A stretch of DNA of 42,199 nt, taken from positions 1-42,199 of the forward strand of contig JABDAO010000015.1 in the NCBI GenBank assembly GCA_013289095.1. Direction: 5' to 3'. Source of the stretch: Bacteroidota bacterium (GTDB taxonomy: Bacteria; Bacteroidota; Bacteroidia; Palsa-965). A program made the position numbers and the translations under genes. Positions within the stretch are counted from its first letter, which is position 1. Each line of letters starts with the position of its first letter. Positions 7,777-17,700 of the stretch are shown here, piece by piece. The notes below the pieces were generated by a model. The model searched no databases. It had not been told where the DNA came from and saw only the letters and a program-made list of their open reading frames with translations.

Positions 7777-9732
7777 CTATACCTCTACCCCAATCACCAG
7801 CACATCATCGGTCTGTTCAGCGGCTCCTCTCCAATTGGTGATAAAAGTATCGAGGTATTGTTGTTGGTCCTCCATCGGTAGGCTTCGCGATTCGATGAGG
7901 AGTTCCCTGAATTTAGAGGTCTTTAGTTTCTTGCCCGATGCGCCGAACTGATCGGCATACCCATCGCTGAAAATGTAGATGCGGTCGCCCTTGAAAAGCG
8001 TCACCTCGTGTTTTACGAACTGTTGTTCATCTTCGGTAAAACCGCCTATGGCCATCTTGGTGGCCTTGATTTCCTCCATCTCGGGGGCCGCTTTGCGCAG
8101 GATCCACAAAGGGCGGTTGGCCCCGGCATATTCAAGAATCACGGGGTCGGGCAACCCATTTTGCAGGTCAGGCCCGGTATTGAGGCTGATCAGGGCTATG
8201 TCCATCCCATCGCGGCTTTGTCCTTCTTCCCCAGTTTGGCGCAAGGCTTTGCGGATGCTTTTGTTCAGCTTGCTGAGTATTTCGCATGTATCGGGGCTGA
8301 ACGCCAGGGCTTCGTTAAGTTTTTCTACACCCAGCAGGCTCATGAATGCTCCGGGCACTCCATGACCGGTACAATCGGCCGCCGCAATGAGGATACGTGG
8401 GCAAGGGAGGGATTTGTTTTCATGTTGCACAACGCCTTCACTGCTTAGCAGGCGCGTGCTGGCTCCCCCCCAGCCCAGCCAGTAGAAATCGCCGCTTACA
8501 ATGTCTTTGGGTTTAAAAAGGATAAACGAAGCGGGGATCCATTCCTGGAGCATGCCTGTTTTTTGAAGGATGGCCTGTTGGATGCGTTGCGCATAAGAGA
8601 TGCTGGAGGTGATATCCTTGTTTTTTTCGGCAATGGCATCGTGGGCCGATTTTAGCTCCACATTCCTGAGCCGGTGTATCTCTGCTTCCTGTTCGGAGCG
8701 TTCCACGGCAAATGTGATCTGCTGGTTTTTAAGCCGGTTGCCTGCTTCCTGGTTAAGCACTGCTTCTTTTACTTCGTGGTATTTCTTGTAATGAATCAGC
8801 GCTTGCGTTGTTTTTTCTTCGAGCTCAGACATCTGTGCAAGCAACAGGTGTACTTCGTATAAAAGGGGCTGGGCATTGAGTTGCAGGGCAATATTCAGGG
8901 CTTCGCCGAGTTCGGCCAAACCCTTTGCCGTATCGCGGATGAGGAGGCGGTAGCGGCCAATACCAATGAGGCAATGCAGATCAAGCCGTTTGTCTTTGCT
9001 CTGCTGGTTGAGTGTTCGTGATTTGGAATAATACACCAGGGCCATCTCGGGTTCCTGTTTCTTTTCGTACAGGGCTGCCAGGCCCAGGTAATTCCAGGGC
9101 AGGGCCCCCAGATCGTTCAGTTCTTCGCGCAGACGGATACTCCGTTGATAATAACGCAAGCCGTTTTCGAAATCACCCATGGATGTATAGGTTCGGGCAA
9201 TAAGATTGAGCGATGAAGCTGCCGCCTTGCCTTCGTGCATCGTTTCGCGGATGTGCAGGCTTTCCTGATAGGCTTCGAGTGCATGACTGTAATCCGACAA
9301 ACGGGAATAGATGTTTCCGGTGGTGCTCAGGTTATCGGCAATGCCTTCGGTATAGTTTATCCTCCGGGCCACAGCCAGGCCCTGGATACAAACAGCCAGG
9401 CCTTTTTCGTACTGACCATAGCTGTCGTACACATTGCCCAGGCCATTCAAGGCACGGGTAAGCCCGATTCCATCTGCCTTCAGCTCGAAATGGTTCACGG
9501 CACTCCGCAGGTCAGGAAGCATCGTCTCCTCATTCCTCCCCAGCAAGAAACCACATACAGAAACATTCAAACCGGCATAGAAAGCCCCTGTTGCATAGGC
9601 AGCATCATTGGCCATCTTACGTGACAGCTGCGCCGATTCAAAGGCTTGAAGCGTATTGCTGTACCGCTGCTCCCAGGCTGAATCATTGAGCCGGTCGATG
9701 GCTGTTTGCTGAATGGATCTTGCTTCCGACAT
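7777..9732 (-). CDS. TPR-containing SpoIIE/PP2C-type protein phosphatase
   Basis: The 651-residue product has no signal peptide. Residues about 60-330 are six or so TPR units with the NLSTTGNIYSRLSDYSHALEAY and GLRYYQRSIRLREELND style of Rap/LGN-type TPRs. A helical linker (about 335-385) ends in ISSISYAQRIQQAILQ. The C-terminal 250 residues are a SpoIIE/RsbU-type PP2C domain with metal-binding Asp motifs SGDFYW, AADCTGHGVPGAFMSLLG, DGMDIALISL, FSDGYADQFG and TDDVLVIG. Such proteins dephosphorylate Ser/Thr on anti-anti-sigma-like proteins in partner-switching pathways; the target is unknown. The frame is open to 9762, but a perfect TATATTTG -7 element lies at 9749..9756, so transcription probably begins after the first Met and ATG 9732 is the likely start. 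It is divergent to a second SpoIIE phosphatase at 10141. Confidence 0.9.
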   Translation of the reverse strand: MSEARSIQQTAIDRLNDSAWEQRYSNTLQAFESAQLSRKMANDAAYATGAFYAGLNVSVCGFLLGRNEETMLPDLRSAVNHFELKADGIGLTRALNGLGNVYDSYGQYEKGLAVCIQGLAVARRINYTEGIADNLSTTGNIYSRLSDYSHALEAYQESLHIRETMHEGKAAASSLNLIARTYTSMGDFENGLRYYQRSIRLREELNDLGALPWNYLGLAALYEKKQEPEMALVYYSKSRTLNQQSKDKRLDLHCLIGIGRYRLLIRDTAKGLAELGEALNIALQLNAQPLLYEVHLLLAQMSELEEKTTQALIHYKKYHEVKEAVLNQEAGNRLKNQQITFAVERSEQEAEIHRLRNVELKSAHDAIAEKNKDITSSISYAQRIQQAILQKTGMLQEWIPASFILFKPKDIVSGDFYWLGWGGASTRLLSSEGVVQHENKSLPCPRILIAAADCTGHGVPGAFMSLLGVEKLNEALAFSPDTCEILSKLNKSIRKALRQTGEEGQSRDGMDIALISLNTGPDLQNGLPDPVILEYAGANRPLWILRKAAPEMEEIKATKMAIGGFTEDEQQFVKHEVTLFKGDRIYIFSDGYADQFGASGKKLKTSKFRELLIESRSLPMEDQQQYLDTFITNWRGAAEQTDDVLVIGVEV

Positions 9733-9748
9733 AGTATGGGTTGTGATG

Positions 9749-9756
9749 CAAATATA
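9749..9756 (-). promoter_or_regulatory. Bacteroidota -7 element (TATATTTG)
   Basis: Minus-strand TATATTTG fits the Bacteroidota -7 consensus TAnnTTTG and ends 16 bp before ATG 9732. No clear -33 TTG lies at the usual spacing. The site decides the start of the TPR-SpoIIE gene. Confidence 0.5.
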
Positions 9757-10140
9757 GGGCATAACTCAGTTAGTAGGCCTACCCTGCAACTCACCTCCTG
9801 TTAGCTGCCCGGGCCGGAAGGCTAAGTACGTTCAAGCAAAGGCAGCCGGCCCTCTGTCTCTTCGGGTGAGGGGGAGAAAAAATCAGGAGAGGACGCCGGA
9901 TCGTTCATTTAACAGAATTTAAAAGAATTCAGTTGAATTCAGTTGAAACACTAAAAACACAAAGGCCGCCACCACGCTGCATGCAGAGAGGAGGGGGCCG
10001 GGGGTGAATTGCCGGGGAATGGCTTTTCCTTCTCCCCTGCCTATCCAATCCTCCTTTTTTATACTTTTATGTCCCCGCTGATGGACGGAACCCAATATCT
10101 TTCTAATCGCCCCCGATCAGCCCAGGAATTCTAGTTTACT
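9757..10140. other. Intergenic region between divergent phosphatase genes
   Basis: No convincing gene is seen. It holds a 10-bp tandem direct repeat (GAATTCAGTT at 9925..9934 and 9935..9944), GC-rich stretches, and a weak TATCTTTC -7-like box at 10096..10103 that could serve the gene at 10141. It presumably carries promoters for both divergent genes. Confidence 0.5.
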
Positions 10141-13100
10141 ATGAAAAGAACACATTCGTATATCCTCTTGCTTTTTTGTTTTCTGGCGCTTATCCATCCT
10201 GCCCTTGTTGCACAGCACGATGAGATTAAATTTGAAGCGATACCGCCCGAACAGGGGCTTTCGAACAAGTCTATTCCGGCCATCATCGAAGACAAACAGG
10301 GCTTTCTGTGGGTGGCTACCCAGGATGGGCTCAACAAATACAACGGGTATGAGTTTAAAGTTTTCCAGAACGACCCATCAGACTCTACCACCATTTCGAA
10401 CAACAATATCTTTTGCCTGATCCAGGACAAACAAGGCATGCTCTGGATGGGCACCGAAAATGGAGGATTAAACCGTTTTGACCCGAACACCGAGAAATTC
10501 ACCCGCTATCTGCACGATGAAAACAATTCATCCAGCATCGGAAGCGACAATGTATACAGCCTTCTCCAAACCAGGGCAGGCGAACTGTGGATCGGAACCT
10601 GGGATGCAGGCATCGACGTGATGGATCTGAAAACAGGCAAGATCAAAGGTCACTTCAAAAACAACCCCAAAATAAAAAACTCGCTTACCGAGGGTGGCAT
10701 CTGGGGCCTGTTCGAAGATTCGGAAGGCGTCATCTGGGTATCTACCTGGGGAGGAGGACTGGATAAATTCGATCCCAAAACAAGCACCTTCAGGCATTTC
10801 AAACACGACCCCAAAAACCCGGCTTCCATCAGCTTTGATATTATCGGGCCTGTATTCGAAGATTCACAAAAACGTATGTGGATCGCTACATTTGGAGGCG
10901 GATTGAATAAATTCGACCGCAAGACAGAAACCTTCAGGAGCTTTACCTATAACCCCAATAACCCCAAGAGCATTGGGAGCAACCGTATCTGGCCCATTTC
11001 TGAAGATTGGGAAGGTAACCTCTGGATCGGCACCTATGGCGCAGGAGTCAACCGGTTTGATCCGCGCACCGAAGACTTCCGCCGTTTTGTTCATGACCCC
11101 GACGACCCCAACTCCATTAATTTTAATGATATCTGGTCTATGCACCTCGACCGCTCCAACATACTCTGGATCGGTACCGAGGGCGCCGGGCTGAGCAAGT
11201 TTGTAAACATCAGCAAGGAGGTCGACTGTTTCAATTATGAACCCGGAAACCCCTTGAGTCTTGGCCGGAATTCGGTCAGAGCCGTTCATCAGGATGCTGA
11301 CGGGATTATCTGGATCGGCACCTGGGAAGGTGGCCTGGATAAACTCGATCTGATAGCCGATACCGTCATCAATTATAAAAACAACTTTGCAGGCGATGAA
11401 TCTGCCAACGGCTATAATAAAATCAAGGCCATCTATACTGATCACGCCGGAGCCATTTGGCTGGGCACCTATAGAGGCGGTCTGAGCCTGTTTGACAAAA
11501 AAACCGGGGTCTTTACAAACTACCTGCATGACAAAAACAACCCTGTATCCATCAGCGATAATTATGTATACACCATCCATGAAGACCAGCGCGACAACCT
11601 CTGGGTGGGAACGCTCAACGGTCTGAACATCTTCAACCGGCTTACCCTGCAATTCGCCCGTTTCCGGAACGACCCCGCTGACGACCACAGCCTGAGCAAC
11701 AATACCGTGAATTGCATCTACCCGGCAAAAGACGGCAGTCTGTGGATTGGAACAGACCGGGGGCTCAACAAATTTGATTACGATAAAAAAGCATTTACCC
11801 GATATTTTCACGAACCCCAGAACCCCGCCAGCCTAAGCCACAGCACCATTTATACGGTCTTTGAAGACAAAGCGGGCACCCTCTGGATCGGCACAAGGGA
11901 TGGGCTCGACCGGTTTATTCCTTCATCAAAATCATTCGACCATTTTACGGTAAACGACGGGCTCCCAAGCAATATCATCATGGCCATTGAAGAAGATGAC
12001 TCGAACCAACTGCTCATCAGTACGAAGAACGGTATTTCTCATTTTAATGTCCAGACCAAAAAGTTCATCAATTACGATCTGAGCGATGGCATAGAGGGCC
12101 GGCAGTTTTTTCCAAATTCTTCCTGCAAAGCTGTTGATGGCAAAGTCTATTTTGGGGGTACCGAAGGGCTCAACGCCTTTTACCCCGACCGGATACAAAA
12201 CAATGCATACATACCTCCGGTTATTATTACGGGGATCAATCAAAGCGGATCTGAAATGAAATTCGGCAAACCAATAGCAGATATCCACGAAATAACCCTC
12301 CCCTACAACCAAAATACACTCTCGTTCGATTTTGTGGCCTTGAGCTATGCAAGCCCCGATGAAAACCAGTATGCCTACCGTCTTGAGGGACTCGATAAAG
12401 ACTGGAAATTCAGCGGAAATGTGCGCTTTGCCAATTTCTCGAACCTCCGGCCGGGAACCTATACGTTTCATGTCAAGGCATCTAACGATGATGGTTTATG
12501 GAATGAAAAAGGTGCAAGCATACGCATCATCATCACTCCTCCTTTCTGGGAAACAAGTTGGTTTTTGATCCTCTGTGTGTTGGCGGCAATCGGCCTCGTA
12601 CTGGCTTATATCAAGAACCGTGAACACAAATTACTCAAGGAGAAAAAACTGCTCGAACAAAAAGTAGATGAACGTACGGCAGAGGTCATTATACAAAAAG
12701 AAATACTGGAAACACAAAACAAGGAAATACGCGACAGCATCCATTATGCCAAACGCATCCAGGAAGCGATCCTTCCGAGCCAGGAAGAAATCTCCAAAGC
12801 ATTCCCCGACTCCTTTGTCCTCTTTAAACCCCGTGATATTGTTAGCGGCGACTTCTACTGGTTTTCTGAAAAAAACGAAAAACTCATCATCACCGTTGCC
12901 GATTGTACGGGTCATGGGGTACCCGGCGCCTTTATGAGCATGATCGGGAATACACTCCTCAACGAGATTGTGAATGAAAAAGAAATCCTCAACCCCGACG
13001 AAATCCTGGGCCAGCTGCGTGAGAATATCATGAAATGTTTAAAACAAACCGGCGCTGACGGCGAGAACAAAGACGGAATGGATATCGCGCTTTGTGTATT

Positions 13101-13476
13101 CGACAAGAAAACCCTGGAGCTTCACTTTGCAGGGGCCAACAACCCCTTATACGTAATCAGCAATACCGATTTACTGGAAATCAAGGGCGACAAACAACCC
13201 ATCGGGGTTTACAAAGGTGGGCACAAACCCTTTACCAGCCATCAGCTCAGCCTTAAACAAGGCGACTGCATCTATATTGCCAGCGATGGTTATGCCGATC
13301 AGTTCGGGGGTATTAACGGAAAGAAATTCAAATACAAACAAATGAAAGACTTGCTCCTTTCGCTCAGTACACAAAGCATGGCCAATCAAAAACAGGCCCT
13401 CAATGACAGTATCGAGCAATGGAAAGGTGAATTGGAACAGGTGGATGATATCCTGGTGATTGGGTTTAGAGTTTGA
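10141..13476 (+). CDS. Propeller-Y_Y_Y transmembrane receptor with SpoIIE phosphatase output
   Basis: The 1111-residue product begins with a signal peptide (about residues 1-24, ending ALVAQ). Residues about 30-690 hold a dozen or more two-component-regulator propeller repeats with the LWIGT...GGLNKFD signature (for example WMGTENGGLNRFDP, WIGTYGAGVNRFDP). Residues about 715-800 are the Y_Y_Y Ig-like domain (QYAYRLEGLDKDW, LRPGTYTFHVKASND). One membrane helix follows at about 805-825, then a coiled coil (KKLLEQKVDERTAEV) and a SpoIIE/PP2C domain from about 870 with SGDFYWF, VADCTGHGVPGAFMSMIG, DGMDIAL, ASDGYADQFG and VDDILVIG. The layout is that of hybrid sensors, with the histidine kinase replaced by a phosphatase. 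It probably senses a periplasmic ligand and signals by protein dephosphorylation. Its phosphatase domain resembles that of the divergent neighbour. Confidence 0.93.
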   Translation: MKRTHSYILLLFCFLALIHPALVAQHDEIKFEAIPPEQGLSNKSIPAIIEDKQGFLWVATQDGLNKYNGYEFKVFQNDPSDSTTISNNNIFCLIQDKQGMLWMGTENGGLNRFDPNTEKFTRYLHDENNSSSIGSDNVYSLLQTRAGELWIGTWDAGIDVMDLKTGKIKGHFKNNPKIKNSLTEGGIWGLFEDSEGVIWVSTWGGGLDKFDPKTSTFRHFKHDPKNPASISFDIIGPVFEDSQKRMWIATFGGGLNKFDRKTETFRSFTYNPNNPKSIGSNRIWPISEDWEGNLWIGTYGAGVNRFDPRTEDFRRFVHDPDDPNSINFNDIWSMHLDRSNILWIGTEGAGLSKFVNISKEVDCFNYEPGNPLSLGRNSVRAVHQDADGIIWIGTWEGGLDKLDLIADTVINYKNNFAGDESANGYNKIKAIYTDHAGAIWLGTYRGGLSLFDKKTGVFTNYLHDKNNPVSISDNYVYTIHEDQRDNLWVGTLNGLNIFNRLTLQFARFRNDPADDHSLSNNTVNCIYPAKDGSLWIGTDRGLNKFDYDKKAFTRYFHEPQNPASLSHSTIYTVFEDKAGTLWIGTRDGLDRFIPSSKSFDHFTVNDGLPSNIIMAIEEDDSNQLLISTKNGISHFNVQTKKFINYDLSDGIEGRQFFPNSSCKAVDGKVYFGGTEGLNAFYPDRIQNNAYIPPVIITGINQSGSEMKFGKPIADIHEITLPYNQNTLSFDFVALSYASPDENQYAYRLEGLDKDWKFSGNVRFANFSNLRPGTYTFHVKASNDDGLWNEKGASIRIIITPPFWETSWFLILCVLAAIGLVLAYIKNREHKLLKEKKLLEQKVDERTAEVIIQKEILETQNKEIRDSIHYAKRIQEAILPSQEEISKAFPDSFVLFKPRDIVSGDFYWFSEKNEKLIITVADCTGHGVPGAFMSMIGNTLLNEIVNEKEILNPDEILGQLRENIMKCLKQTGADGENKDGMDIALCVFDKKTLELHFAGANNPLYVISNTDLLEIKGDKQPIGVYKGGHKPFTSHQLSLKQGDCIYIASDGYADQFGGINGKKFKYKQMKDLLLSLSTQSMANQKQALNDSIEQWKGELEQVDDILVIGFRV

Positions 13477-13550
13477 GGATTGGGATCTGTGATTTTGACT
13501 CTCTTTATCAGAGATGCCCTACATGCTAATTTTACTTAACTAATGAACCT

Positions 13551-13617
13551 CCTCGCAGCAAGCTGCGAGGTATCTAAAGAGCTAACACACTGGTGAAGAC
13601 GCCTCAGCGAGCTGAGG
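13551..13617. repeat. Pair of REP-like palindromes
   Basis: Two short perfect hairpins lie 31 bp apart: CCTCGCAG-CAAG-CTGCGAGG (13551..13570) and a second within 13602..13617 (CCTCAG-CGAG-CTGAGG). Each is followed by a related A-rich tail (GGTATCTAAAGAG after the first; GGGG...CCCCTAAAGAGATT after the second). Neither has a T tract, so I read them as a REP-like pair, not an ordinary terminator, although they could stop transcription from the 10141 gene. Confidence 0.55.
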
Positions 13618-13765
13618 GGAATTGACCCCTAAAGAGATTAAAAAGCACCTGTTCTGACCCGTAAATTAGTGAGTTTAATATAACTCCAAAACACACGATG
13701 TGGGGTTTTAAATATTCTGAATGAACCTTGCAAAATCCTAAATCCCAAATCAACACGTATCTCCT

Positions 13766-14347
13766 TTGAAAAAAATCGTCATCTTTTGTGGAGCCAGCCC
13801 AGGGTTTGAGGCTATATACAAGCAACAGGCTTACCTGGCCGGAAAAACACTTGCCCAACGGAACATAGAGCTTGTCTTTGGAGGGGCCAATGTTGGCTTG
13901 ATGGGCGAAGTGGCCAATGGATGTCTGGAAAACGGAGGACGGGTTACGGGGGTATTTCCCGCTTTTCTGAGCAGTTTCGAGATCGCCCACACAAAGCTTA
14001 CCACCCTCATCGAGGTAGAGACCATGCATGAGCGTAAACTGAAAATGCATGAACTCTCCGATGGCATCATCGCCCTTCCTGGCGGGTTCGGCACACTCGA
14101 AGAACTCTTCGAAATGCTTACCTGGGCCCAGCTGGGTCTTCATCAAAAACCAATCGGGTTGCTGAACGTAAACGGGTTTTACGATGAGCTCATTGCCATG
14201 AGCAATAAAATGGTTTCAGCTGGTTTTCTGAAAGAACCAAACCGCCGGATGTTGCTCGTAGATACAACGCTCAGCGGTCTGCTCGCTCAGATGAACGACT
14301 TCAAGATACAGGCTTCTCCACAATGGATTACTCCCGAACGCACCTGA
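13766..14347 (+). CDS. LOG-family nucleoside-5'-monophosphate phosphoribohydrolase (TIGR00730)
   Basis: The 193-residue product is a typical Lonely-Guy (LOG) family protein. It has the N-terminal IVIFCGASPG, the VFGGANVGLMG loop, MHERK (residues 87-91) and the signature PGGFGTLEE (105-113), which form the nucleotide site and catalytic residues. Family members cleave the ribose-base bond of adenosine or cytokinin 5'-monophosphates; in bacteria they are usually annotated as a TIGR00730 Rossmann-fold protein and the physiological role is often unclear. The start is TTG at 13766, directly giving MKKIVIFCGAS; no ATG fits. It ends 7 bp from the convergent small gene at 14355. Confidence 0.92.
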   Translation: MKKIVIFCGASPGFEAIYKQQAYLAGKTLAQRNIELVFGGANVGLMGEVANGCLENGGRVTGVFPAFLSSFEIAHTKLTTLIEVETMHERKLKMHELSDGIIALPGGFGTLEELFEMLTWAQLGLHQKPIGLLNVNGFYDELIAMSNKMVSAGFLKEPNRRMLLVDTTLSGLLAQMNDFKIQASPQWITPERT

Positions 14348-14354
14348 TACGTGC

Positions 14355-14618
14355 TCAGGTTTGTTGACCGGCTCCCGAATCCCGGGAAAGAGAACGGATT
14401 ACCTCAAATTCATCGGCGCTCACAACCTCCCAATGTTCCTGATAGGCAAAGGTCATGTCTTGAATAAAATTGCGATCGGGCAGGATCTTTACGGTAAACT
14501 TCTGAAAAAACCAGCGTTGGCCAAGCGCTTGAATTTCCTCAAATTCTGTTGGAGAAACAATTCGAAAATAACTTTTTCCGTTTTTGTATCTACGGTATTG
14601 GGGATAGCTCATTTCCAT
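14355..14618 (-). CDS. Small conserved-type hypothetical protein
   Basis: This 87-residue protein starts with MEMSYPQYRRYKNGKSYFRI, followed by alternating strand and helix text (SPTEFEEIQALGQRWFFQKF, KILPDRNFIQDMTF). It is charged and aromatic-rich, without membrane segments or signal peptide, and looks like a small cytosolic protein. I do not recognise a domain. It lies alone between two plus-strand genes, convergent with the LOG gene. The amino-acid composition and single clear ATG support a real gene. Confidence 0.65.
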   Translation of the reverse strand: MEMSYPQYRRYKNGKSYFRIVSPTEFEEIQALGQRWFFQKFTVKILPDRNFIQDMTFAYQEHWEVVSADEFEVIRSLSRDSGAGQQT

Positions 14619-14791
14619 GGCTTTTCAGAAGAGTTGCAGGTTAGTGAGTCGGAAAAGAATAGCCCCGCAAAAATAGTATTCAATATTCGATGTGCAATGC
14701 ACGATTCTCTGGTATTATTGGCGACCTTTAGACCCGCCACTGAAAGGATACAGTTGCCAACTAACTTAAAATTGAAGACCCTGTTTCGCTC

Positions 14792-17635
14792 TTGACCCCA
14801 TTCCTAAAAACCTTTGCCAAAGAACTTTGGGCCAGGCATCAGCCTGATCTGGGGAATGTGTGCGTGGTACTGCCAAACCGGCGGGGTGCTTTGTTCCTCA
14901 AAGAATACCTGGCCGAAGAAGCCCAAAAAACTATCTTCGCTCCCGAAATATATTCGACCGAAGATTTTATCTACAAGCTCAGCGGTCTGCAGATCATCGA
15001 CAACAACGAGCTTCTTTTTGAACTCTATTCGGTATACGCCGAAACGATGGCTGGCCAAGCCGACAGCTTCGAACTCTTTAGCAAATGGGCCCCTGCGCTC
15101 ATCGCCGATTTTAATGAGATAGACCGTTACCTGGTCGATGCCCGACAGCTCTTTATCAACCTCAGCAGCATTCGCGAAATCGAGAACTGGAGCCTCAACA
15201 GCACAGAGCTGAGCCCGTTTCAGCTGAGTTATATCAGGTTCTGGGAATCGCTTGGGGTTTACTATCATGGTCTAAGAATGAAACTGGAGGCCGAAAACAA
15301 AGCCTGGCAAGGCCTTGCTTACCGGTTCGTAGCCGACAATATCGCAAAACTTTCAGAACAGCACCAATGGAAAATGATCTGTTTCGCCGGTTTCAATGCC
15401 CTGAATGCCGCTGAAGAAAAAATATTCAACCGCCTCCTGCATACCGACAAGGCAGAGATCTATTGGGATGCCGATCAGTACTACCTCGCCGATACCGGCC
15501 AGGAAGCCGGTAAATTCCTGCGCCGGTACAAAAGCGAGTTCACTACCAACGAAAATAAATTTAAGTGGACAGAAAACAATTTGCTCCAGGGGGCCAAGAA
15601 AATACACATCATCGGCGCGGCAAAAAACATTACCCAGGCAAAGCTTGCCGGAAATCTCCTCGAGGGCCTTCGGAAGGAAAATGCCAGCTTGCGTTCTACG
15701 GCCCTGGTCCTTGCCGATGAAAACCTGTTGTTCCCTGTTTTGAACAGCATCCCTCCTGAGATCGACGAGATCAATGTAACGATGGGGTATCCGCTGAAAA
15801 ATACGGCTATGGCATCCATCTTCCAGGCGCTTTTCAGGCTGCATGTCAATGCCGAAAAATTCGGGAAGGGGAGAAAAGGGGAAAAGCGGTTTTATCACGA
15901 CGATCTTTGTGCCTTGCTCCGTCACCCCTATATCCGTCAATCATTCCGCGAATCGGGTCTTTCCGAAAAAATCTGCCAGTATATCCTTCGCTACAACATC
16001 ATCTTCATCGGGTTCAAACAGCTCGAACGGTTTTGCACCGAAACTCCCGATGATGCCTGGGAGAAACTCAAGCCCTTGCTTGTACATTGGAATGATGTGG
16101 GGGCGGCCTTCACCGCGCTCGAACACCTGATTCAAATGCTCCGCGGAACATTTAATACCAAAGCTCCAGACCCGAACAAAACACCCCTTGGCAATGTCGA
16201 AACAGAACTGCTGTTTCAGTTCAATACCTTTTTGAAAAGACTTCGTTCTTTATGCTCCACGTATAAACACGTAACCGAACTCAAGACCCTGCAGACCTTG
16301 TTCGATCAGCTGGCGAACAGCTCCACCATCCCGTTTTATGGCGAGCCCCTGAGCGGTCTGCAAATAATGGGGATGCTCGAGACCCGTACGCTTGATTTCG
16401 AAAACATCATCCTCCTTTCGGCCAACGAAAACATTTTGCCCAGCGGAAAGCCTCAGAACAGCTTTATTCCGCATGACCTTAAAAAGCTCTTTGGCCTGCC
16501 TTTGTATGCCGACAAAGATGCTGTCTTTGCTTATCACTTTTACCGTTTGCTGCAACGCACCAAACAGATTTTTCTGGTCTACAATACCGAATCAGATAAA
16601 TTTGGGGATGGAGAAAAAAGCCGTTTCATCACCCAGGTGGTGAACGAACTCAGCAAACTGAACCCCGATATCGAAATCAGCGAGTCTTTGCTGGAGCTTG
16701 ATTATGGAAATACATCCACGGCCTCGATCAGCGTGCAGAAAGATGAGGCCGTGCTAAAGAAGCTGGAAATACTTTCCCAACGCGGTCTCTCGCCTACCCT
16801 GCTAAACACCTTTCGAAAATGCCCTCTGAAGTTTTACCTGCACTATGTGGCAGGCATACGCGAAACCGAAGAAGTAGAGGAAGAAATCGGGGCCGATACC
16901 ATGGGTACTGTCATCCACGAAGTGCTTGAAACACTCTATGCCCCCTTTGTGGGCAAAATACCCCAGCTTACCGACCTCGCTGAGATGAAGGAAGACCTGG
17001 ACATGAAGCTGCAGGCCGTTTTTGGCAAGTATTTCCCGGCCGAAGTACTGGGGTATGGCAAAAATCACCTGACCTATCGCATTTCGCTCAAATTCCTGCG
17101 CAGTTTTATCGCTGCCGAAGAAAAACAGATCCATGCTGGCGCCATTCCTTTTATTGAAGCATTGGAAAAAGAAATGGAGACGGCAATTCAGACCGCAGGC
17201 CGGCAGGTTACTATCAAAGGAAAGGCTGACCGGATAGAGGTAGTTGGAAAGAACATCCGGATAATAGATTATAAAACAGGGAAAGCCGATGACAACGAAC
17301 TCATGGTGCACAATTGGCCCGACCTGCTGGATGATAACAAGCTCGACAAAGCCTTTCAGTTGCTTTGTTACGCCTGGCTTTATCACAAACAACCGGGGAA
17401 TGCAGAAAAGAGCATTTATTCGGGCATCATCACCTTCAGGCAATTGAGCGCAGGATTGAAAAGCGTATCGGCCCCTGGCAAGAAACAAGCGCTTGACAAA
17501 ACCATCCTCGCTGAATTCGAACAGATGCTGCTGGCATTGATTGCAGGGATCTTCAATACAGATCTTGCTTTCACCCAAACCACAGAACCAAAAACCTGCG
17601 AATATTGCGCTTTCAAGACCTTTTGCTCCCGATGA
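14792..17635 (+). CDS. AddB/RecB-like PD-(D/E)XK nuclease with Fe-S cluster
   Basis: The 947-residue product resembles AddB-type subunits of double-strand-break resection complexes: an inactivated helicase-like N-terminal two thirds (NVCVVLPNRRGALFLKEYL; LQIMGMLETRTLDFENIILLSANENILPS near residues 515-550) and a C-terminal RecB-family nuclease. Nuclease motifs are GTVIHEVLETLY (about 707), KADRIEV (about 811) and the catalytic IIDYKTGK (about 824). The 4Fe-4S ligands seem complete: Cys about 675 (FRKCPLKFYL) plus the C-terminal CEYCAFKTFC. It would cooperate with an AddA-type UvrD helicase, but none is in this window. The start is TTG at 14792, giving MTPFLKTFAKELW; no upstream ATG fits better. 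Confidence 0.88.
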   Translation: MTPFLKTFAKELWARHQPDLGNVCVVLPNRRGALFLKEYLAEEAQKTIFAPEIYSTEDFIYKLSGLQIIDNNELLFELYSVYAETMAGQADSFELFSKWAPALIADFNEIDRYLVDARQLFINLSSIREIENWSLNSTELSPFQLSYIRFWESLGVYYHGLRMKLEAENKAWQGLAYRFVADNIAKLSEQHQWKMICFAGFNALNAAEEKIFNRLLHTDKAEIYWDADQYYLADTGQEAGKFLRRYKSEFTTNENKFKWTENNLLQGAKKIHIIGAAKNITQAKLAGNLLEGLRKENASLRSTALVLADENLLFPVLNSIPPEIDEINVTMGYPLKNTAMASIFQALFRLHVNAEKFGKGRKGEKRFYHDDLCALLRHPYIRQSFRESGLSEKICQYILRYNIIFIGFKQLERFCTETPDDAWEKLKPLLVHWNDVGAAFTALEHLIQMLRGTFNTKAPDPNKTPLGNVETELLFQFNTFLKRLRSLCSTYKHVTELKTLQTLFDQLANSSTIPFYGEPLSGLQIMGMLETRTLDFENIILLSANENILPSGKPQNSFIPHDLKKLFGLPLYADKDAVFAYHFYRLLQRTKQIFLVYNTESDKFGDGEKSRFITQVVNELSKLNPDIEISESLLELDYGNTSTASISVQKDEAVLKKLEILSQRGLSPTLLNTFRKCPLKFYLHYVAGIRETEEVEEEIGADTMGTVIHEVLETLYAPFVGKIPQLTDLAEMKEDLDMKLQAVFGKYFPAEVLGYGKNHLTYRISLKFLRSFIAAEEKQIHAGAIPFIEALEKEMETAIQTAGRQVTIKGKADRIEVVGKNIRIIDYKTGKADDNELMVHNWPDLLDDNKLDKAFQLLCYAWLYHKQPGNAEKSIYSGIITFRQLSAGLKSVSAPGKKQALDKTILAEFEQMLLALIAGIFNTDLAFTQTTEPKTCEYCAFKTFCSR

Positions 17636-17700
17636 AACTAAATTTTCTTGATTCTGTATCTTTTCACCAACTCCTGCATTAGGACTTCTAAAACCCGCCC

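Noticed and set aside
13551-13570. Intrinsic terminator of the propeller-SpoIIE gene
   Set aside because: There is no T tract after the stem, and it is one of a matched palindrome pair, which fits REP-like elements better.
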